This document shows positions 1 to 11,397 of a stretch of DNA of 36,160 bases, piece after piece (the first letter of the stretch is position 1; every line of letters begins with the position of its first letter). Made by a program: the position numbers and the translations under genes. The DNA lies in the NCBI GenBank assembly GCA_937862565.1, contig CALMFT010000046.1, positions 1-36,160 on the forward strand, written 5' to 3'. The stretch is from an uncultured bacterium (lineage in GTDB: Bacteria; Patescibacteriota; Gracilibacteria; Absconditabacterales; Absconditicoccaceae). The notes beneath the pieces were generated by a model, which worked only from the letters and a program-made list of their open reading frames with translations, searched no databases and had not been told where the DNA came from.

Positions 1-1446
1 TGAAAGTTTAAGAATTCTATGAACGACTCTTGTGCTCAATACCAGCTTACGACTGCTAGATTTTAAGAATTCTTCGGCTTCTAGATCGAGTTGAATATAG
101 GTTTTGATATTTTTGGCACTTAGTTGTGCATTGTTGGTTATGTTTGTACCTTCGTATCTTTTTATTTGTATGTTTCGTGCTTTGAGCACTTGCTCGCTCA
201 GGTCTTCACTAGATTCACTATTGTGTTCATGCAAGACTACATCTATATTTTCTCTAGGTATTTCCAAAATCATATCTATTCTATCAAGTAAAGGTCAGGA
301 TATTTTACTTTGATATTTTTTGATATCCATCATGCTGCAAATACAATTTTTTTCTCTATCTTTGTAATAACCACATTTGCAAGGATTCATTGCTCCCACC
401 AGCATAAAGTTGGCCGGATAACTCACTGTTCCACTCACTCTAGAGATGGTCGCGATGTGATCTTCGATAGGTTGTCTCAATACTTCCAGAGTTTCTCTCG
501 GAAATTCAGTCAATTCATCCAAAAATAATATTCATCTATGAGATAAAGATACTTCTCAAGGTCTAAGAGTAGTTCCGCCACCAATAATAGAAATCTTGGA
601 AGCAGTATGATGTATAGATCTAAATGGTCTGTGAATAATCAAAGGCATATCTTTATTGAGTTTACCAATGACGGAATAAATCTGAGATGTTTCAAGTATT
701 TCTGAGGGTTGTAGGGGAGGTAAGATAGACTGGAGAGCTTTGGCGAGTAAAGTTTTCCCACTCCCAGGAGCTCCCACTAATAAGATATTGTGTAATCCGC
801 TTGCGGCAATAGTCATTGCTCTTTTAGCCAAACTATGTCCTTTGATGTGAGCAAAATTGTGTTCTCGTTCGTAGGATTCCAAAATATGCTGTAAGGATTT
901 ATGGTCCTGTATAAGCTTGAGTTCTCAATTATTACAAAAATATTCCACGAGTTCTACAAAATGATCTACGGGATACAATCTGATTCCTTCGATGTATTCT
1001 AGTTCATACAGATTTTCACTAGGAACTATAAAATCCATGTAACCAGCTTTCTTAGCTGCAATAACCATAGGTAACAATCCATCAATTCTTTTTATCTGCC
1101 CATCAAGTCCGAGTTCTCCAAAAAATAACCCATTCTCAAGAAGAGAAACATTCGTAGCTTTATCCTCCATAATTGACCATAAAAGTGCAACACTCATAGG
1201 AAGATCAAAACTTGTTCCTGTTTTGCGAATGTCCGATGGTGAAAGATTTAGAATAAACTTACGATTGGGTATTTCTATTCCGCTATTCCTCAAAGCCACT
1301 CTGATGCGTTCTTTGGATTCTCTGATAATAGCATCCGGAAGTCCTATTACTTCTATGGTCGGTAAAGACTTACTGGTCCCTATTTCTATAGTGATTTCAT
1401 TGCCTATCAAGCCATTGATGGTATAAGTTTTGATTTTGTGAATCAT
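1..1446 (-). CDS. comM: ComM/YifB-family Mg-chelatase-like AAA+ ATPase (3' end outside window)
   Basis: ComM is an AAA+ helicase-like ATPase that promotes branch migration when incoming DNA is integrated during natural transformation. The N-terminal part starts MIHKIKTYTINGLIG and carries the family's ATP-independent domain (VIGLPDAIIRESKERIRVAL, NLSPSDIRKTGTSFDLPMSVALL). The Walker A GAPGSGKTLLAKAL follows, then a Walker B-like ILFLDELTEFPRE, then the Cys cluster NPCKCGYYKDREKNCIC. The first codons of the window still match the C-terminal LSTRVVHRILKLS region, so only a short tail is missing. At least four in-frame UGA codons (925-927, 556-558, near 530, 295-297) sit where relatives have glycine, as in RPGE and ISGPLLDRID. 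I chose the start at 1446, where family similarity begins; the frame is open for 33 more codons upstream. No Shine-Dalgarno site precedes it. It is divergent from the promoter at 1539. Confidence 0.95.
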
Positions 1447-1538
1447 AATACGTGTATGATGAGATGAAGTTATTTTTAGATTAGATAAGTGTTTTAAGAA
1501 AAGAAATGAAAATAATCTGAAAAATCTCCACCAAATAT

Positions 1539-1567
1539 TTGACAAATCAGGGGGGGGTGAGTATAAT
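1539..1567 (+). promoter_or_regulatory. Consensus sigma70-type promoter with G8 tract in the spacer
   Basis: TTGACA (1539-1544) and TATAAT (1562-1567) are perfect consensus boxes separated by exactly 17 bases. Eight of the spacer bases are an uninterrupted G run (1550-1557), striking in such an AT-rich region. Transcription would start near 1574, giving a leader of about 28 nt before the ATG at 1603. A homopolymer in this position changes box spacing when it slips, as known for porA of Neisseria, so the promoter may be phase-variable; that part is inference. Confidence 0.75.
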
Positions 1568-1602
1568 ATAACTAAGTTTATATTTACTCTTTTTTTTAAA
1601 AC

Positions 1603-2130
1603 ATGAATAAAACAACAACTTGGATTATCTGAGGTATCCTTGGTGTAGCAGGACTTGCTACAGGAGTAAGCTCACTTTTACTCAATAACTCTTCATCACA
1701 ATTAGGTTTTGTTACGCAATCAGATCTTGATGATTTATTAGCTGAAAGTACTGGTTTAACCTTTGGCTGTGCTGCTGCTTGATCAGGCGTAGGCAAAGAA
1801 TGTGTGGCTATGGAAAATGGTCCATTTACTGAACCAACCTGTAATAATAGTTGTAATACTCCGCCTAAGAAATACAAAGTTTGTACTGACTATCAATGTG
1901 CTTGGTCTGATACTAATTCAGATGGAAAAATTTGTGATAGTGCACCTTTAGGAGCAGAATGTAAAAAACCAAATGATCCGCCTCACGGAAAATACAAAGT
2001 ATGTACCAACTATCAATGCGCTTGGTCTGATACTAATACAGACTGAAAAACTTGTGATAGTGCGCCTGTAGGAGCAGAATGTAAACCAAGTAATGGAACT
2101 GGCAATAATTGATCTGGTTGAAAAAAATAA
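1603..2130 (+). CDS. Secreted or membrane-anchored Cys-rich repeat protein, 175 aa, function unknown
   Basis: I do not recognise a family. Residues 1-27 form an N-terminal hydrophobic segment (IIGGILGVAGLATGVSSLLL) fitting a signal anchor or signal peptide. A Ser/Gly linker and a Cys-containing region follow, then two near-identical units at residues 91-121 and 131-161 (YKVCT-YQCAWSDTN-DGK-CDSAP-GAECK). Each unit has four Cys, suggesting disulfide-bonded extracellular modules. The tail is Gly/Asn/Lys rich. Five UGA codons are read as Gly (residues 10, 60, 148, 170, 173); residue 108 in unit 1 is GGA while the matching residue 148 in unit 2 is TGA. A strong promoter with a G8 spacer lies upstream and a hairpin terminator follows, so it is a single-gene transcript. 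A surface or secreted role is inferred from the leader and the Cys modules. Confidence 0.85.
1873..2085 (+). repeat. Two tandem 120-bp-period coding repeats
   Basis: Units at 1873-1965 and 1993-2085 encode the Cys-rich modules of the upstream-described protein. They differ at a few mostly third-position bases and one glycine codon (GGA versus TGA), so they look like a fairly recent internal duplication kept in frame. Confidence 0.85.
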
Positions 2131-2159
2131 TTACTGTATATCAAGATTGTGTCAAAACA

Positions 2160-2194
2160 AAAACCCACATTGTAATACTTGCAATGTGGGTTTT
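2160..2194. terminator. Bidirectional intrinsic terminator
   Basis: A 13-bp perfect stem (AAAACCCACATTG pairing with CAATGTGGGTTTT) closes a 9-base loop. A T-rich run follows it on the plus strand and A-rich sequence precedes it, so it can serve both convergent genes ending at 2130 (+) and 2207 (-). Confidence 0.85.
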
Positions 2195-2206
2195 CTTTTA
2201 TTATTC

Positions 2207-3565
2207 TTAAAGGAATTCTCCTTCCGGTTGTTCTTTTTCAAGCATCTGCTTCAGATTATTTTTATTTAATAATAACCACAATCCTACAATCATTACCACA
2301 ATAGCTACCTTCAATAATATATCTAAGTTGAGCGTGAGGAAGAAATAAAGTATGATAATCAGACCCAAGAAGTTACTCATTAGCCAATATTGGTAATCAG
2401 ATTTACCGAGGTATGATCTAAGTTCTTGCATGTAATTGAGAGCCACATTGTTTCCTACTGACCAGATAATTGACCAGAATAGTATAGATACGGTATCTTG
2501 TTGGAAGACTTGAGCAACAGCAATAAAGTAACAGATATTGATAGCGATAAAACCAAAGAACCTTCGAAGTTTATCTTGTACACCAATTGTTTTACACAGA
2601 TAAAATATATAGAGATAAAGACCAGTATTTACTAAGAACAATAAGAAATCAGCAAAATAAAGATTATTACCTTGCCCATAATAGATGACTAATCCACAAA
2701 AGAAAAGAGTAGTCGCAATACTTGAGATACTCAAGGCCGAATAGATGCTTGCTGGGATATCTTGGACCAATTTTTGAAGTTTTGGAAACACTAATCGAGA
2801 TGTAAATCGGTCTTTGCCCGCAGTGGGTATCTGATTCATTCTATACCCTCTCAAAATATACTCCACATCCATATCCACATCATTTTCTACTGCTGGTGTG
2901 TTATTTTTTATCTTAGAAATTAAGAATAGTAATAAAGTGATATAAAGTTGAATAATAATCAGACCTACAAATGGATCAGTAGAGATATATAACTTTAATA
3001 GTACGCTAATAAGTAGGCAGTGATATATAAAGAAAGCTTCGTATTTCACCTTCGTCGTACTATTGATATCTGTAAAATGTCAGATTATAGTAATATATAG
3101 AGTCCAAAATGCTGATAATAGCGCAAACAACATTCCTATCAATGCTATTACTACCTGCATATTTTCTACCAAATATGCTGTATATACTGAAGTTATGATA
3201 TATATCAAAGCATGGAAGACGATAGCAGCTCTGAGTGGAGATTGCCAATCTTTGCCCTTTATAAGATATATAATAATAAGCAGAAAAGCATTTGCGGATA
3301 ATAATAGTATTGAGCTGAGCGTCCATGATACATTATATAATGACATAATAATCTGAACTCCTATATTCATAAGTATCCATGAAAAAGCCTGAAGATGATC
3401 TTCTAGATATTGTTTTATCCCAGATCTATGTGATGATTGTATACCAGATCAAAAGAATAAAGCCACGATCGTAGCAATAGGTAATATGCCCATCCACGTA
3501 ATACCAATCTGATTGAAGAACCAAATAAATAGCCCTGCACACAATAATAATGAAAAAAGAATCAT
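2207..3565 (-). CDS. Multi-pass membrane protein, 452 aa, function unknown
   Basis: The sequence is dominated by hydrophobic helices: MILFSLLLCAGLFIWFF at the N-terminus, then ILPIATIVALFFG, LLLSANAFLLIIIYLI, VVIALIGMLFALLSAFW, FIYHCLLISVLLKLY and several more, about 11-13 in total. A central soluble loop around residues 200-240 is charged (NTPAVENDVDMDVEYILRGYR). The C-terminus EKEQPEGEFL is polar and probably cytoplasmic. Two UGA codons are read as Gly (3449-3451 and 3080-3082); without them the gene appears as two pieces. I took the first ATG (3565) after the in-frame stop at 3626-3628. The gene shares the bidirectional terminator with the secreted repeat protein. I recognise no family. 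Confidence 0.75.
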
Positions 3566-3701
3566 AAGGATAGATGGTTTTAATATTTTAAAATGACTTA
3601 TTTTTATCTTTTCAGGATAAAATTTCTAATTTGTACCATTAGGGTAAATCTATTTAGTCATCTTTTTCAATGAATTTTACTTTTTTGAGGATATATGACC
3701 T

Positions 3702-3911
3702 TTGAATTTAGGCTTTTCAATTGACTTAGGATATTTTTGACATTTTGTTAAAAAATCTCTTGAAATCGGTAACCGAAATGTTATTAGTAGAGCCACTGCT
3801 GTTCATTATTATCTTAGAAATAAAGTCGACAAAATTATTGTGACTAATTACTCACAAAATGTTTGTTTTAAAAATATCAAACTCAAAGCTGGTATTTTTT
3901 ATTTTCCATAA
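3702..3911 (+). CDS. Possible small ORF or gene remnant upstream of the 23S gene
   Basis: Between 3566 and the 23S gene there is no clear gene. One frame, open when UGA is glycine, runs to a TAA at 3909-3911 and reads IDLGYFGHFVKKSLEIGNRN and further protein-like sequence ending in KAGIFYFP. It has no ATG; TTG at 3702 is the only plausible start, and the frame is open for some 25 codons before that. It may be a gene remnant or chance. I do not recognise it. Confidence 0.25.
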
Positions 3912-3977
3912 TTTTTTACTAAATTATTGAAAATGATCTTGTAAAATTTCTATACCATTCAAATAATAAATCATAGA

Positions 3978-3991
3978 ATACTTATATACTA
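3978..3991 (+). promoter_or_regulatory. Candidate -10 region of the rRNA promoter
   Basis: The 14-mer ATACTTATATACTA contains a TATACT box shortly before the 23S processing stem. The identical 14-mer recurs at 27308-27321 upstream of the polysaccharide cluster, which supports a promoter role. No good -35 box is visible at standard spacing. Confidence 0.35.
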
Positions 3992-4003
3992 AACAAAATA
4001 TTT

Positions 4004-4027
4004 CAAGTATTGAATTTTTTGGAAGGA
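4004..4027 (+). other. 5' arm of the pre-23S processing stem
   Basis: These 24 bases pair with 6947-6970 except for one position, closing a stalk around the whole 23S gene. This is the usual arrangement for an RNase III-type maturation helix, so 23S is processed from its own precursor stem. Confidence 0.8.
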
Positions 4028-4035
4028 GTTACATA

Positions 4036-6946
<2,911 letters not shown>

Positions 6947-6950
<4 letters not shown>

Positions 6951-6970
6951 TCCAAAAAATTGAATACTTG
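6947..6970 (+). other. 3' arm of the pre-23S processing stem
   Basis: Complementary to 4004-4027 over 24 positions with one mismatch. The gene's mature 3' end must lie at or just before this arm. Confidence 0.8.
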
Positions 6971-7027
6971 GATGTGAAGTATAAAAGTATATGATAATTG
7001 TTATTTGAAAAATTAAATTTTTGTTCA

Positions 7028-7154
7028 TTATTGGTGGTGTTTATACATGTTTGGGAAATACCTGTTCTCATTCCGAACACAGAAGTCAAGCCAAACGTGG
7101 TCGATGATACTTGGACTGTATAGTTCCGGGAAAGTAGATGGGCGCTACCTATAA
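7028..7154 (+). rRNA. rrf: 5S ribosomal RNA
   Basis: The conserved 5S core (TTCTCATTCCGAACACAGAAG followed by TCAAGCC) is present, and the two ends pair: TCATTATTGG at the 5' side with CCTATAATGA at the 3' side. Length is slightly over the usual 115-120 nt, so exact ends are uncertain by a few bases. It sits about 75 nt after 23S and 230 nt before 16S. Confidence 0.92.
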
Positions 7155-7157
7155 TGA

Positions 7158-7384
7158 ATAAGGGTTAATAAGCTATAAGTATAGTGTGTATTTTACTTTG
7201 CAATGTATAATTGTGTTGTATTTTACGACTATATAGTTATTAGCGAACTTACTTATTCAGATTATGTTCATTAATATTTTTAGTGATTTGATAATGATGA
7301 TCTATAATTCTTCGGAGTTATATATCAAAAATTGAGAATTATTATACCAGTTGTACAAATAAGAGAAGGTAAAACTCCAACTAT
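7158..7384 (+). other. 5S-16S spacer without tRNA, with UUCG hairpin
   Basis: No tRNA or reading frame is visible in this 227-nt spacer. It holds one copy of the TCAGATTAT word (7257-7265) and a strong hairpin at 7304-7321: a 7-bp stem ATAATTC/GAGTTAT closed by a TTCG tetraloop. No U-run follows, so the hairpin is more likely a processing or anti-termination element than a terminator. The 5' arm of the 16S stem follows at 7355. Confidence 0.6.
7355..7375 (+). other. 5' arm of the pre-16S processing stem
   Basis: These 21 bases are perfectly complementary to 8985-9005 on the other side of the 16S gene and would form its maturation stalk. The presence of a private stem shows that 16S is released independently of 23S. 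Confidence 0.8.
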
Positions 7385-8892
7385 TTTTGAAGAGTTTGAC
7401 CCTGGCTCAGGATTAACGCTGGCAGAATGCCTAACACATGCAAGTCGAACGGATCTTGCTGATTGACGATGGAGAGCTTGCTCAAAGTCTGATTGAAGCG
7501 CTGATTAGTGGCGAACGGGCGAGTAACGCGTATTCAATCTCCCTCCGAGTTGAGGAAAACTATAGAGATATAGCTAATCCTCAATGGTCTCATATGAATG
7601 AAAATAGTATGAGTAAAGGTTTACCGCTTGGAGAAGAGGATGCGTCCTATCAGGTAGTTGGCGGGATAAAAGCCCACCAAGCCTATGACGGGTAGCCGGT
7701 CTGAGAGGATGGTCGGCCGCAATGGGACTGAGACACGGCCCATACCCCTACGGGGGGCAGCAGTGGGGAATCTTGGACAATGGACGAAAGTCTGATCCAG
7801 CAATTCTGCGTGCGGGATGAAGGTCTATGGATCGTAAACCGCTTTTCTGAAGGAAGACGAATGACGGTACTTCAGGAATAAGCGACGGCTAACTTCGTGC
7901 CAGCAGCCGCGGTAATACGAAGGTCGCAAGCGTTATCCGGAGTTACTGGGCGTAAAGAGTTCGTAGCTGGTCTAGTAAGTCTGATTTTAAAGACTCTGTC
8001 TCAAGCAGAGGAAGGGGTCAGATACTGCTATTCTGGAGATAACTGGGGGTTAGTGGAATTACCGGTGGAGGGGTGAAATCCGTTGATATCGGTAGGAACG
8101 CCAAAAGCGAAAGCAACTAACTATGGTTTTCTGACAGTCAAGAACGAAAGCTCGGGGATCAAACGGGATTAGATACCCCGGTAGTCCGAGCCGTAAATTA
8201 TGTCTGCTAAGTGTTTGGGCTTATACCCCAAGTGCTGTTACCTAACGGGTTAAGCAGATCGCCTGGGTAGTATACTCGCAAGAGTGAAACTCAAAGGGAT
8301 AGGCGGGGGAACACACAAGAGGTGGATTGTCTCGAGTAATTGGATAATAAGCCAGAAATCTTACCTTCACTTGACATGCTATGTGTCATACGGGTGATCC
8401 GTATTACCCTTCGGGGGCGTAGCACAGTTGGTGCATGGTTGTCGTCAGTTCGTGCCTCAAGGTGTCGGGTTAATTCTCGAAACGAACGCAACCCTCATCC
8501 TATGTTACTATGTCATAGGAGACTGCCCGGGTAACCGGGAGGAAGGTGTGGATGACGTCAAATCCTCATGCTACTTACGTGAAGGGCTTCAGAGGCAATA
8601 CAATGGGGTGGTACAATCAGAAGCAATGGGGCGACCCGGAGCAAATCTATAAAACACCCCTTAGTTCGGATTGTAGTCTGGAACTCGACTACATGAAGTA
8701 GGAATCTCTAGTAATGGCAAATCAGCAAGTTGCCGTGAATATGTCCCTGTTCCTTGCACTCACTGCCCGTCAAACTATGAAAGCTGAGGCGCGTTGAAGC
8801 ATCGCAATGCGGTACGAAACGTGAATCAGTGATTGGAGTTAAGTCGTAACAAGGCATCCCTACGGGAACGTGGGGATAAATCACTTCCCTAA
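7385..8892 (+). rRNA. rrs: 16S ribosomal RNA
   Basis: Typical landmarks are present: AGAGTTTGACCCTGGCTCAG at the 5' end, GTGCCAGCAGCCGCGGTAA near 7898, ATTAGATACCCCGGTAGTCC near 8169, and AAGTCGTAACAAGG near 8841. Length is about 1.5 kb. Several sites that are almost invariant in bacteria differ. The region equivalent to E. coli 907-926 reads CTCAAAGGGATAGGCGGGG (8290-8308), and the stretch before the decoding helix reads TTGCACTCACTGCCCGTC (8754-8771). Helix 45 keeps its GGAA tetraloop, but the 3' tail reads ATCACTTCCCTAA instead of ATCACCTCCTTA, so the usual anti-Shine-Dalgarno core is altered. It lies downstream of 23S and 5S, the reverse of the common order. Confidence 0.97.
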
Positions 8893-8984
8893 TGGAAAAA
8901 ATATCCTTCAATGGATAAAACAAAAAAAACACTACAGTACTTCAATGTACACCAAAGTCAACATTCTCAAATTGTTGCTTGGAT

Positions 8985-9005
8985 GTTTTACCTTCTCTTA
9001 TTTGT
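8985..9005 (+). other. 3' arm of the pre-16S processing stem
   Basis: Perfect 21-base complement of 7355-7375. The last nine bases also belong to the 33-bp direct repeat that recurs at 9968. Between 16S and this arm lie two small hairpins sharing a TTCAAT loop (near 8904-8919 and 8937-8950). Confidence 0.8.
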
Positions 9006-9029
9006 ATAATTCTTAAAAAACCTGATTGC
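8997..9029 (+). repeat. 33-bp direct repeat, copy 1 (end of the rRNA unit)
   Basis: This copy covers the end of the 16S processing arm, an AT-rich spacer and the first half of the terminator hairpin. The same 33 bases recur exactly at 9968-10000, and similarity continues weakly through the second half of each terminator. Confidence 0.9.
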
Positions 9030-9051
9030 ATCAATGTGATTGGGTTTTTTT
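9015..9051 (+). terminator. Intrinsic terminator of the rRNA group
   Basis: AAAAAACC pairs with GGTTTTTT around an inner arm GATTGCA/TGTGATT that includes G-T pairs, with loop TCAA, followed by a T run. It lies just after the 16S processing stem. Confidence 0.75.
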
Positions 9052-9113
9052 AATTTGTATTTGATGATAATTTCTCTATCACCATGAAATCTTTTAACCT
9101 ACTGATTAATGAT

Positions 9114-9965
9114 ATGAAAAAATTGTTTATAATATTATTTTTCTTTTTTTTTGGGGTTATGTGTTACTTTTTTTTTGTAACTAAAGGATATTTTAACAAA
9201 ATTATTGAGGGAACAAAAAATCTCTCTATTCAAAATATTACGGAAAGTTGAAATAATAACGCAGATTTAAATGAAATAAATGAGAGTGTTGCATGTGATA
9301 CTTCAGTCATTAGGAAGAAGACATGATACTTAATTACTTCAGAAAATGAGGAAGCTTTCGATGGATGACCTTGAATAGTTTTAGATCCTAAAAGTAATGA
9401 ACAGTTTGAAATAGGAGTTCATTCATCTAATTTTATACAGCCGTCTGTATTTAGTGGAGAATATATTATATATAATGATTTAGATAAACATCATGCTATG
9501 TATAATAAGCTAGATAAAAACCTTTTCTGATATGAATGTAAGCAATATATATGATTTGAATCCTGAGTATTTCAGTATTTAAATCGTCTTATGGCGAAAG
9601 AACTAACAAATGTGTTAAGGCCAAAATGTACTTGAATTGATACTATTTTTTCTGGAAATTTTATCATAGAGCATGATGAATTCATATACTCATGACATTA
9701 TTGAGTTATGTCTTTATTTATATGAGAGCCGAAGAATCCAATACATTGATTTTATATTGTAAATAACATTCCTCAAGATATAATCAATAACTCAAATAAA
9801 TGATGATTTTTTTCAGGAGTTGTAAAAATATATAATAAGGAGATAGAGTGCTGAGATTCTATTTTTACTTTTCCATATTGTAGTAAAAATAAAGAGGTTG
9901 ATAGATGTATATGATTTATTGACATAATAGAATGAGATTTAGGAAAAAATCCTCTTTATAATTAA
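9114..9965 (+). CDS. Membrane-anchored or secreted protein, 283 aa, function unknown, very UGA-rich
   Basis: The frame is invisible in the standard code because it contains 17 UGA codons; read as Gly it is continuous from ATG to TAA. The N-terminus MKKLFIILFFFFFGVMCYFF is a strong signal anchor, followed by a polar extracytoplasmic domain with seven to eight Cys (ESVACDTS, GYECKQYIG, RPKCTG, IECGDS, FPYCSK, VDRCIG). About 17 of 26 glycines are UGA, far more than in the core genes nearby. An in-frame ATG ten codons upstream (9084) is an alternative start; I prefer 9114 because the signal sequence begins there. The gene lies between two copies of the rRNA terminator region, so it may have been inserted. 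No family recognised. Confidence 0.8.
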
Positions 9966-9967
9966 AC

Positions 9968-10000
9968 CTTATTTGTATAATTCTTAAAAAACCTGATTGC
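9968..10000 (+). repeat. 33-bp direct repeat, copy 2
   Basis: Identical to 8997-9029. It begins three bases after the stop codon of the 283-aa gene and provides that gene with a terminator of the same design as the rRNA one. Confidence 0.9.
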
Positions 10001-10021
10001 TTCATGCATTCGGGTTTTTTT
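9986..10021 (+). terminator. Intrinsic terminator after the 283-aa gene
   Basis: AAAAAACCTGA pairs with TCGGGTTTTTT (one G-T pair), with an inner TGC/GCA pairing across a single T-T mismatch and a TTCAT loop, followed by T-rich sequence. It is a variant of the terminator at 9015. Confidence 0.8.
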
Positions 10022-10174
10022 AAATTTCTTTTTTTTAATTTTTAGGCACCTTATCTAGAATTAGCAATTGTAACGACTTGAGTGTATAATGAGGATACTC
10101 ATTATGTACTAGAAAAATATATAAATAAAAATATAATCTTTTTTATTGCGTATTTTAATTCATTTTCCTTTTAA

Positions 10175-11167
10175 ATGGACATTTGTAATGCTTGAATCGA
10201 TAATAGAGAGATAAAAATTAATGCATTTTTGTTAAGAACATGATTAAATATTATAGATCGTATAAAAATTCCTAGTGATGCTTCTTTTAGGAAATACGAG
10301 CGTATTATAACATCAAGTTGAGTCTACATCCTAATGGATGCACCTCAGCCGCATGAAGATGTTCAACCTTTCATAAAAATAGACAATATATTATTAAATT
10401 TAGGACTGAGCGCTCCAAAAATTATTTTAAGTGATGTAGAAAATTGATTTTTACTATTGGAAGATCTTGGTAACTCAAAATTTAACGATCTACTTATTGA
10501 AAACTGAGATTTAGAAATAGAATTATATACCAGTGCTGTTAATGTATTGATACAAATTAATAAGGATGTCGAACAATATGATTTAGATTTTTATGATGAA
10601 CAAATTCTTATAAAAGAGGCTATGCTAATGCCAGAGTGGTATCTTCCATTATTTTTGAAACTTGATACTAATGCATTAGAAAATATAAAAAATGAGTACA
10701 ATGATATAATCTGCTCTATTATCTCCAAATTAAAATTGCCGAATGACGTTATTGTGTTGAGAGATTATCATGTTGATAATTTGTTAAATTTAGATGATCG
10801 TATCGGAATAATGCAGGTATGATTACTGGATTTTCAAGATGCTTTAATGTGAAATAGCGCTTATGACCTAGTTTCATTATTGCAAGATGCTAGGCGTGAT
10901 GTATCTGAAGAAACTCAGCAAAGTATGATAAATTATTTTCTAAATAATGTAAATGTTAATAAAGATGATTTCATAAATGACTATCATATACTTGGAGCTC
11001 AAAGAAATTTAAAAATATTGGGTATTTTTTCCAGATTAAAACTTCGTGATAGTAAAGAAAAATATCTATCTTTTATTCCAAGAGTAAAAAAATACTTAGA
11101 ACAAGATTTGCAACATCCATCATTGGAGCAATTATATAAATTCTTAAAAGATAAATGCAATCTATAA
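10175..11167 (+). CDS. amgK: AmgK-like N-acetylmuramate/N-acetylglucosamine kinase (aminoglycoside phosphotransferase fold)
   Basis: AmgK phosphorylates the anomeric carbon of MurNAc or GlcNAc in peptidoglycan sugar salvage. The 330-aa protein shows the family pattern in order: SDASFRKYERI in the N-lobe, the MDAPQPHEDVQPF signature, FLLLEDLGNSKFNDLL at the hinge, the catalytic loop LRDYHVDNL (Asp197, Asn202), and the metal-binding GLLDFQDA (Asp219) whose first Gly is a UGA codon. Six or so UGA codons break it in the standard code. The ATG at 10175 has no Shine-Dalgarno site. The usual partner MurU (nucleotidyltransferase) is not in the window, so the pathway is incomplete here. The assignment is firm for the kinase family and moderate for the exact sugar. 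Confidence 0.85.
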
Positions 11168-11332
11168 AAAAATTTCATATTAATACATCATTAAATACTA
11201 GGATGAAACTAGTTACTGATAATAAAGAACTACTGAGAAAAGTGTAATAAACAGCTAAGAGGGTATAGTTGATTGAAGATGAACTAAAAGTTCTTCCATT
11301 ACGCACTCAGATTTTTAATTTCTTTTTATAGG

Positions 11333-11362
11333 TTGACATTGAGTATATAATATTTATAAAAT
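11333..11362 (+). promoter_or_regulatory. Candidate sigma70-type promoter
   Basis: TTGACA at 11333-11338 is followed 18 bases later by TAAAAT (11357-11362). Transcription would start near 11369, about 29 nt before the ATG at 11398. The -35 box is perfect and the -10 box has one mismatch. Confidence 0.5.
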
Positions 11363-11397
11363 GATTACATTTTCTTAACAATATAAAAATTAATATC

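Noticed and set aside
7158-7384. tRNA in the 5S-16S spacer
   Set aside because: No cloverleaf or T-loop consensus (GTTCGAAT-like) is present; the hairpin there has a TTCG tetraloop only.
9114-9965. Dense in-frame UGA codons suggesting a pseudogene here and in most genes of the window
   Set aside because: All frames become intact when UGA is glycine, and UGA hits conserved glycines in several families, so this is code 25 and not decay.
8997-10000. Transposon or integrative element between the 33-bp repeats
   Set aside because: No transposase or integrase and no terminal inverted repeats; only a passive gene lies between the repeats, so I report the repeats without calling a mobile element.
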